Positions 5,874 through 9,490 of a stretch of 9,490 nt of DNA are shown piece by piece. The notes under the pieces are model-generated. The model worked only from the letters and a program-made list of their open reading frames with translations. It ran no database searches and was not told the DNA's origin. The stretch lies in NCBI GenBank assembly GCA_027083655.1, contig JALWNS010000499.1, forward strand, positions 1-9,490. Direction: 5' to 3'. The DNA comes from Bacteroidales bacterium (GTDB taxonomy: Bacteria > Bacteroidota > Bacteroidia > Bacteroidales > S143-33). A program made the position numbers and the translations under genes. Every line of letters begins with the position of its first letter. Position 1 is the stretch's first letter.

Positions 5874-7541
5874 ATGAAAAAAATTGTTGTTCTTACATTG
5901 ATTGCGTTATTAAGCTTTTTTTCTGTTGAAGCACAGCAAGTAGCACAGCTTCTTCAATCTGCAGACAAAGCCTATGAACAGGGAAATTACAATGAAGCTA
6001 TTCTTAATTACATTGCTGTCCTGGGTCATGATCCAGCTAATAAACATGCTATTCTTCGCCTTGGTGATTGTTCTTTAATATTAGGTGACACTGCAGAAGC
6101 TATTAATTATTACTCCCAGGCTATTAATCTTTTTCCGCAAGACCTGGAAGCATACAAGAAACTTGGTAACTTTTACATTTACGCCGGCAAAGAAAAGCAG
6201 GCTTTGGACGTCTTCCGCAAAGCATACTTAGCTAATAGTTCTGATCCCAAGGCTATGGCATTGTTGGCAGTAGGCTATCTTGTTTATGGCAAGCAGGATT
6301 CTGCCCAAACCTTGATTAACAAATTAGAGCAACAGGACAACGTAGATCCTGAGGTATATCTAATTCTGTCGGAAGGTTACGAAAGTTTAGAACGTTATGA
6401 TCAGGCTATTAATTACATAACAAAGGCTATAAGCCTGGATCCTATAAATGATGAGTATTATTACAAGCGTGCTAACGTCGAGGCGCAGGCAAGTAGCTTT
6501 GATGAGGCACTTGGAGATATAGACAAGGCTATTAACCTGAACCCCAATAATAGAGACTACTACCTGACCAAGATGTCAATTCTTTTCTTACAAAAGGATT
6601 ATAGAGGTGCAGAAAAATATGGTAAGCAAGTATTTGACAAAATACAAGATTCGAATTTTTACTATCTTGCTATATATGCAATGTGGATAAACAATGAGGC
6701 AAAGGACACCATTTTCAATTACCTGGATAAAGCCCTGAATAGGACAGATGCTGCTAGCCTATGGTATCTAAAAGGTCTGATCTATAATGACATACAAGAT
6801 TATGCCCTTGCGGCAGATGCCTTTAAGCAAGCTCTAGACAAACAACCATGGAACATTAATTATACACGGGAGTACATAGTAAATACACTTGTTGCCAATA
6901 GTCCAACCCTAGACCAAAAACGACATTTTAAATCACTAAATGCCAACAATCTGAAGCTTATCCGTAAAAATTTAAAAAGCAAAAAAAGCAAATATAACTA
7001 CACTAAGGTACAGGAAAGAATTAGCTCCAACCCCTTAGGTGTCGGCCTAGAAGAATATTTGTATCTTTACCTTGGGCCTGTTTTTGATAAAAAGTATAAT
7101 CCCCTGGATAGGGAAATCAATTATTCAATATTAGACAGTTTACTTACTTACGAAAAATATGGTGAATTATTTTCGAAAGCTTATGACATGTTGAACTACG
7201 ACCCAGGTAATATAGCTATCTACAATATTTTGACTATAGCTTACTATAACAAAGGGAACCTTGAGAAATTCCGCGAAAATTACACAAAATATATAGGACT
7301 TTCCATGGCTATGATGGCAACTGGCAGTGGCGAGAATAAAAAGCAAGCTATTATAAGTGCTTCTCCTATTGATGAGGTTATAGAGCTTAGCTTTATTGGC
7401 TATGACCAGCTTATAAATCATGATCACATCTCGGACAAAAAGCATGAATATAATATTTACCAGATAGCACACAATGGTATAGTACAGACTTATTATTTCC
7501 TCACTGACCTGTATTGGGACAAAATAAGTAACAACGATTAA
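5874..7541 (+). CDS. Secreted TPR-repeat protein with DUF4919-like C-terminus
   Basis: The 555-residue product begins with a Sec signal peptide (MKKIVVLTLIALLSFFSVEA, likely cleaved before Gln21). There is no lipobox cysteine, so it is probably a soluble periplasmic or surface protein. About nine tetratricopeptide repeats of 33-35 residues follow (about 23-330), for example YEQGNYNEAILNYIAVLGHDP and YDQAINYITKAISLDP. These usually make a superhelical protein-binding scaffold. The C-terminal part (about 375-545) has LYLYLGPVFDKKYNPL, a TGSGE turn, SASPIDEVIEL, and a final QTYYFLTDLYW. This resembles DUF4919, which I associate with Bacteroidota, though from memory only. No catalytic motif is visible, so the role is unknown. 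The gene stands alone: a divergent promoter lies upstream and a strong terminator downstream. An alternative reading is TPR plus an unrelated helical tail. Confidence 0.85.
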   Translation: MKKIVVLTLIALLSFFSVEAQQVAQLLQSADKAYEQGNYNEAILNYIAVLGHDPANKHAILRLGDCSLILGDTAEAINYYSQAINLFPQDLEAYKKLGNFYIYAGKEKQALDVFRKAYLANSSDPKAMALLAVGYLVYGKQDSAQTLINKLEQQDNVDPEVYLILSEGYESLERYDQAINYITKAISLDPINDEYYYKRANVEAQASSFDEALGDIDKAINLNPNNRDYYLTKMSILFLQKDYRGAEKYGKQVFDKIQDSNFYYLAIYAMWINNEAKDTIFNYLDKALNRTDAASLWYLKGLIYNDIQDYALAADAFKQALDKQPWNINYTREYIVNTLVANSPTLDQKRHFKSLNANNLKLIRKNLKSKKSKYNYTKVQERISSNPLGVGLEEYLYLYLGPVFDKKYNPLDREINYSILDSLLTYEKYGELFSKAYDMLNYDPGNIAIYNILTIAYYNKGNLEKFRENYTKYIGLSMAMMATGSGENKKQAIISASPIDEVIELSFIGYDQLINHDHISDKKHEYNIYQIAHNGIVQTYYFLTDLYWDKISNND

Positions 7542-7557
7542 TGCTATTTACCAACAA

Positions 7558-7587
7558 AAAAAGCGGCTCCATCAGGAGCCGCTTTTT
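7558..7587. terminator. Bidirectional rho-independent terminator between converging genes
   Basis: Bases 7558-7570 (AAAAAGCGGCTCC) pair perfectly with 7575-7587 around the loop ATCA, giving 13 bp. There is a T-tract on the + strand, and the complement of the A-run at 7556-7562 supplies one on the - strand. It lies 16 nt after the TPR stop and 17 nt after the groES stop, so it can end both transcripts. Confidence 0.93.
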
Positions 7588-7604
7588 GTTTAACAAGTAA
7601 ATTA

Positions 7605-7892
7605 TTAAATTTCTTCTGTTTCAACGATTTTTGCAAGGATGTCAGAATACTGTATCAAAAGATAAGTCTTTTCGTCCATTTTAATCTCATTGCCTGAAAA
7701 TTCTTTGTAAATAACGCGGTCACCAACGCTAATTTCTGGGTTCTCAATATTGCTCATTGCAACTACAAGACCAACGTTCTGTTTTTCCTTTGCAGTTTCT
7801 GGTAAAATCAATCCTGAATCGGTCTGTTGTTCCTGCACATCATCAGAGATGTCAAGCAATACGTTTTGATTAATTGGCTGAATCTCTTTCAT
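7605..7892 (-). CDS. GroES-type co-chaperonin (Cpn10), not followed by groEL
   Basis: The 95-residue product has the GroES layout. A flexible mobile loop (about 18-37) carries the hydrophobic GLILP tripeptide that docks to GroEL, followed by ETAKEK. Next comes a beta-barrel with VGDRVIYKEF (56-65), and the C-terminal signature YLLIQYSDILAKI (77-89). In the GroEL-GroES system, Cpn10 caps the chaperonin ring in the cytosol. The segment between VVAMS and VGD, which forms the roof hairpin in E. coli GroES, is only about 8 residues and looks shortened. A GAGG ribosome-binding sequence lies 4 nt before the ATG. It is the last gene of a redox operon and is followed by a terminator, whereas groES normally precedes groEL. 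It may be a second, specialised co-chaperonin or the sole groES displaced from groEL; the window cannot tell. I withhold the symbol for that reason. Confidence 0.88.
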   Translation of the reverse strand: MKEIQPINQNVLLDISDDVQEQQTDSGLILPETAKEKQNVGLVVAMSNIENPEISVGDRVIYKEFSGNEIKMDEKTYLLIQYSDILAKIVETEEI

Positions 7893-7916
7893 TTTTCCTC
7901 GGTTTTATATTTGGTT

Positions 7917-8504
7917 TTATGCTTTAAGGCCTAACAAACGGTCAATCTTTGGCTTATCAAATCCTACTACCATTTGTCCATTTATCTCGGCCTGGGGTAC
8001 ACCTGTCTGTCCTGTACGGCGCACCAACTCTTCTGCTATTTTGGGATCTTTGGATACGTCTATATCATGGTACTTAAAATTCAAAGTTTTTAAATACTGC
8101 TTCAGTCGATTGCACCATGGGCAAGATGGTGTTGTATAAAGAATGATTCTTGGTTGTTTCTTCCCTTCTTCTTGCACGTCTGATGCCTGAAACAGGCTAT
8201 TCTCAAAATAAGCTTTATAATATGCAGGATCATTACATCCTTTTATATCTTTAACATACTTGCCATCCTCTAATTCTAAAAGAGTAGGCGCAGTCTTAAC
8301 TCCAAACTGTGGATGCACATCCCTTACCCTCGAAACATCGACAGCAAAAATTTTTACTCCATCAATGCCTGGTAACTTTTGCAAATTCTGGTATGCACAA
8401 TCGCTAGTCTGGCTTCCTGCTTTGTATATCAACAAATAGGCTTTTTTATGACCTTTTAATTTTTCCTTTAAATCTGCATAAGAATTTACGCTTATTAACT
8501 CCAT
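7917..8504 (-). CDS. Two-domain redox protein: degenerate thioredoxin-like domain fused to a CPWC glutaredoxin
   Basis: The 195-residue product has two thioredoxin-fold domains. Residues 1 to about 105 resemble thioredoxin (VKIFAVDV, then the cis-proline segment KTAPT with Pro73). Its active site reads SQTSDC, so only the resolving-position Cys36 of CxxC remains and the nucleophilic Cys is replaced by Thr33. Residues about 118-193 form a glutaredoxin-like domain of the YruB/NrdH-like type: ILYTTPSCPWC (active site Cys128 and Cys131), TGVP with cis-Pro170, and GFDKPKIDRLL at the end. That domain should reduce disulfides in the cytosol, since no signal peptide or membrane segment is present. 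It starts 6 nt after the membrane thioredoxin and ends 24 nt before groES, so the three are probably one operon. The N-terminal domain could bind substrates or act as a monothiol unit; this is inference. Confidence 0.87.
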   Translation of the reverse strand: MELISVNSYADLKEKLKGHKKAYLLIYKAGSQTSDCAYQNLQKLPGIDGVKIFAVDVSRVRDVHPQFGVKTAPTLLELEDGKYVKDIKGCNDPAYYKAYFENSLFQASDVQEEGKKQPRIILYTTPSCPWCNRLKQYLKTLNFKYHDIDVSKDPKIAEELVRRTGQTGVPQAEINGQMVVGFDKPKIDRLLGLKA

Positions 8505-8510
8505 ACCAAC

Positions 8511-8954
8511 TTAACTTTTTTGGTTTAACAGCTTGTCGATTGCTTTTTTGTAAACATTATAAGGTTTTACGCCTATAAAACGCTCAACTTCCTTTCCATC
8601 TCGAAAAAGTATAACCGTTGGGATACTTCTTATACCCAGCTTGTTCGGGATACGTTTATTTGCCTCAACATCAAACTTTGCTACCTTGACCTTTTGTCCG
8701 TAATTATCTGCCAAATCATTTATTATGGGTGCCAAAAACAAGCATGGCTTGCACCACGCTGCCCAAAAATCCACAATAGTTATTCCCTGTGCTACGACAG
8801 AAGAAAAATTTTTGTCAGTCAGATGAACAATATACTGGCTCTGCTCTGCTTTATCAATGTTTTTCAGAACCTTACGATACCTGGCTATAGAATAACCCAA
8901 ATAACCAGAAAAAAGAATAATTAATACTATGACAATTATTAATCCTGTGCTCAT
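8511..8954 (-). CDS. Membrane-anchored thioredoxin (WCKPC)
   Basis: The 147-residue product starts with a single hydrophobic segment (about 4-23) followed by the basic stretch ARYRKVLK. A complete thioredoxin domain (about 40-145) follows, with active site W67-C68-K69-P70-C71 and the cis-proline loop SIPT (Pro112). Both cysteines are present, so it should be redox-active; Lys replaces the Gly of classical WCGPC. The N-terminus carries no charge and the positive charges follow the membrane segment. By the positive-inside rule the catalytic domain would face the cytoplasm, but this is only a prediction; an uncleaved export signal with a periplasmic domain is the alternative. It is the first gene of the trx / trx-grx / groES operon and lies after a terminator hairpin that isolates it from the next thioredoxin gene. 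Confidence 0.88.
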   Translation of the reverse strand: MSTGLIIVIVLIILFSGYLGYSIARYRKVLKNIDKAEQSQYIVHLTDKNFSSVVAQGITIVDFWAAWCKPCLFLAPIINDLADNYGQKVKVAKFDVEANKRIPNKLGIRSIPTVILFRDGKEVERFIGVKPYNVYKKAIDKLLNQKS

Positions 8955-8961
8955 ATATATT

Positions 8962-8970
8962 CAAATTATA
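8962..8970 (-). promoter_or_regulatory. Possible promoter element for the thioredoxin/groES operon
   Basis: The - strand reads TATAATTTG here, 7 nt before the membrane thioredoxin ATG. It is one base off the TAnnTTTG spacing but has a TATAAT core. No -33 element is clear, and the resulting leader would be extremely short or absent. It is listed because the hairpin just upstream implies that the operon needs its own promoter. Confidence 0.25.
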
Positions 8971-8989
8971 ATCCATTTTGTTTTTCATG

Positions 8990-9020
8990 AAAAAATGTCA
9001 GCCAGAAGCTGACATTTTTT
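8990..9020 (-). terminator. Rho-independent terminator after the distal thioredoxin gene
   Basis: Bases 8990-9002 (AAAAAATGTCAGC) pair perfectly with 9008-9020 around a 5-nt loop. Read on the - strand, the hairpin ends in a six-T tract, 23 nt after the stop of the thioredoxin gene at 9044. It separates that gene from the downstream redox/groES operon. The flanking A/T runs make it symmetrical, but no + strand gene needs it. Confidence 0.85.
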
Positions 9021-9043
9021 AAAGAGAAAAGAAAAATTTTTCA

Positions 9044-9490
9044 CTATTTAGACGAAGGATAATCTACTCCTGTCACTTCTTTTATTGCCCTAATATAATT
9101 TTCTTTCTCCATGGCACCTACAGCCATTTGTGGTGTACCTGTTACGGGGCAAAACAGAATAGAAGGAATACTCTGAATACCAAACATTTGCGCTAGCTCA
9201 CGTTCATTATCCACATTGACCTTAAAGAATATAACCTCCCCATTGTATTCTTCTGCCAATTGCTCCATAATTGGGGACACATAACGGCATGGACGGCACC
9301 AATCAGCATAAAAGTCTATAACACAAGGCTTATCTCCTTTATATGACCATTGGTTTGACTTTGTATAATCAAAAATAAGCTGTTTGAACATATCTGTAGT
9401 AAGGATATTTACCTTCTTAGGATTAACCTTTTTCCATGGATCGTCAACTGGATTATTGGCTGCAGGCTCAGTAGCCACAGGTTGCTGTAC
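9044..9490 (-). CDS. Thioredoxin (WCRPC), probably exported; 5' end outside the window
   Basis: The frame is open from the TAG... stop side at 9044 to the last base. A GTG at 9476-9478 could begin a 144-residue protein, but four more in-frame codons (Val-Gln-Gln-Pro) precede it and no ATG or stop is seen, so the gene probably starts beyond the window. The visible N-terminus is a flexible Ala/Pro/Asn-rich stretch (ATEPAANNPVDDPW), as often found after a signal peptide or lipoprotein cysteine. This suggests a periplasmic or membrane-tethered protein. A thioredoxin domain follows, with VIDFYADWCRPCRYVSP (active-site Cys61 and Cys64 counted from the GTG) and the cis-proline loop SIPS (Pro105). 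Both catalytic cysteines are present; Arg replaces the Gly of WCGPC. It is likely a protein disulfide reductase or isomerase of the thioredoxin family; the partner is unknown. A terminator hairpin follows it. Confidence 0.85.
   Translation of the reverse strand, partial: VQQPVATEPAANNPVDDPWKKVNPKKVNILTTDMFKQLIFDYTKSNQWSYKGDKPCVIDFYADWCRPCRYVSPIMEQLAEEYNGEVIFFKVNVDNERELAQMFGIQSIPSILFCPVTGTPQMAVGAMEKENYIRAIKEVTGVDYPSSK

Overview
The window looks like ordinary chromosome from a member of the Bacteroidota, most likely Bacteroidales. The evidence is promoter sequence of the TAnnTTTG type (clearest before the tRNA and before the TPR gene), few Shine-Dalgarno sequences, AT-rich intergenic DNA with U-tailed hairpins, and a secreted TPR protein whose C-terminus resembles a family (DUF4919) that I associate with this phylum. 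I see no insertion sequence, phage gene or CRISPR array. Taxonomy below phylum is an inference.

Left half, + strand (1-4889). Five tightly packed genes run in one direction: the C-terminal part of a NifX/NifB-type iron-sulfur/cofactor-binding protein with a histidine-rich insert (cut by the window edge), a GT4 glycosyltransferase resembling sucrose-phosphate synthase, ruvB (Holliday-junction helicase), a membrane-anchored M23/LytM peptidase, and dxr (second step of the MEP isoprenoid pathway). Spacings of 4, -1, 39 and 5 nt suggest co-transcription, with an internal promoter likely before the peptidase. An initiator tRNA-fMet with its own promoter and a strong terminator follows.

Middle (4890-5873). 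sfsA lies on the - strand. Between its stop and the tRNA terminator is an intact, very basic 59-codon ORF that fills the gap. A divergent intergenic region of about 60 nt separates sfsA from a secreted TPR protein on the + strand (5874-7541).

Right part, - strand (7542-9490). A bidirectional terminator separates the TPR gene from a converging thiol-redox and chaperone cluster. In transcription order this is: a probably exported thioredoxin cut by the window edge, a terminator hairpin, a membrane-anchored thioredoxin, a protein fusing a degenerate thioredoxin-like domain to a CPWC glutaredoxin, and a GroES-type co-chaperonin with no groEL after it. The last three form a compact operon (gaps of 6 and 24 nt), which suggests a shared role in thiol/disulfide and protein-folding homeostasis.

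Most genes are recognisable housekeeping genes. The least ordinary items are the redox/GroES operon, the thioredoxin-glutaredoxin fusion with a lost active site, the small basic ORF at 4928-5107, and the histidine-rich NifX-like domain. I did not find a clearly new multi-gene system.
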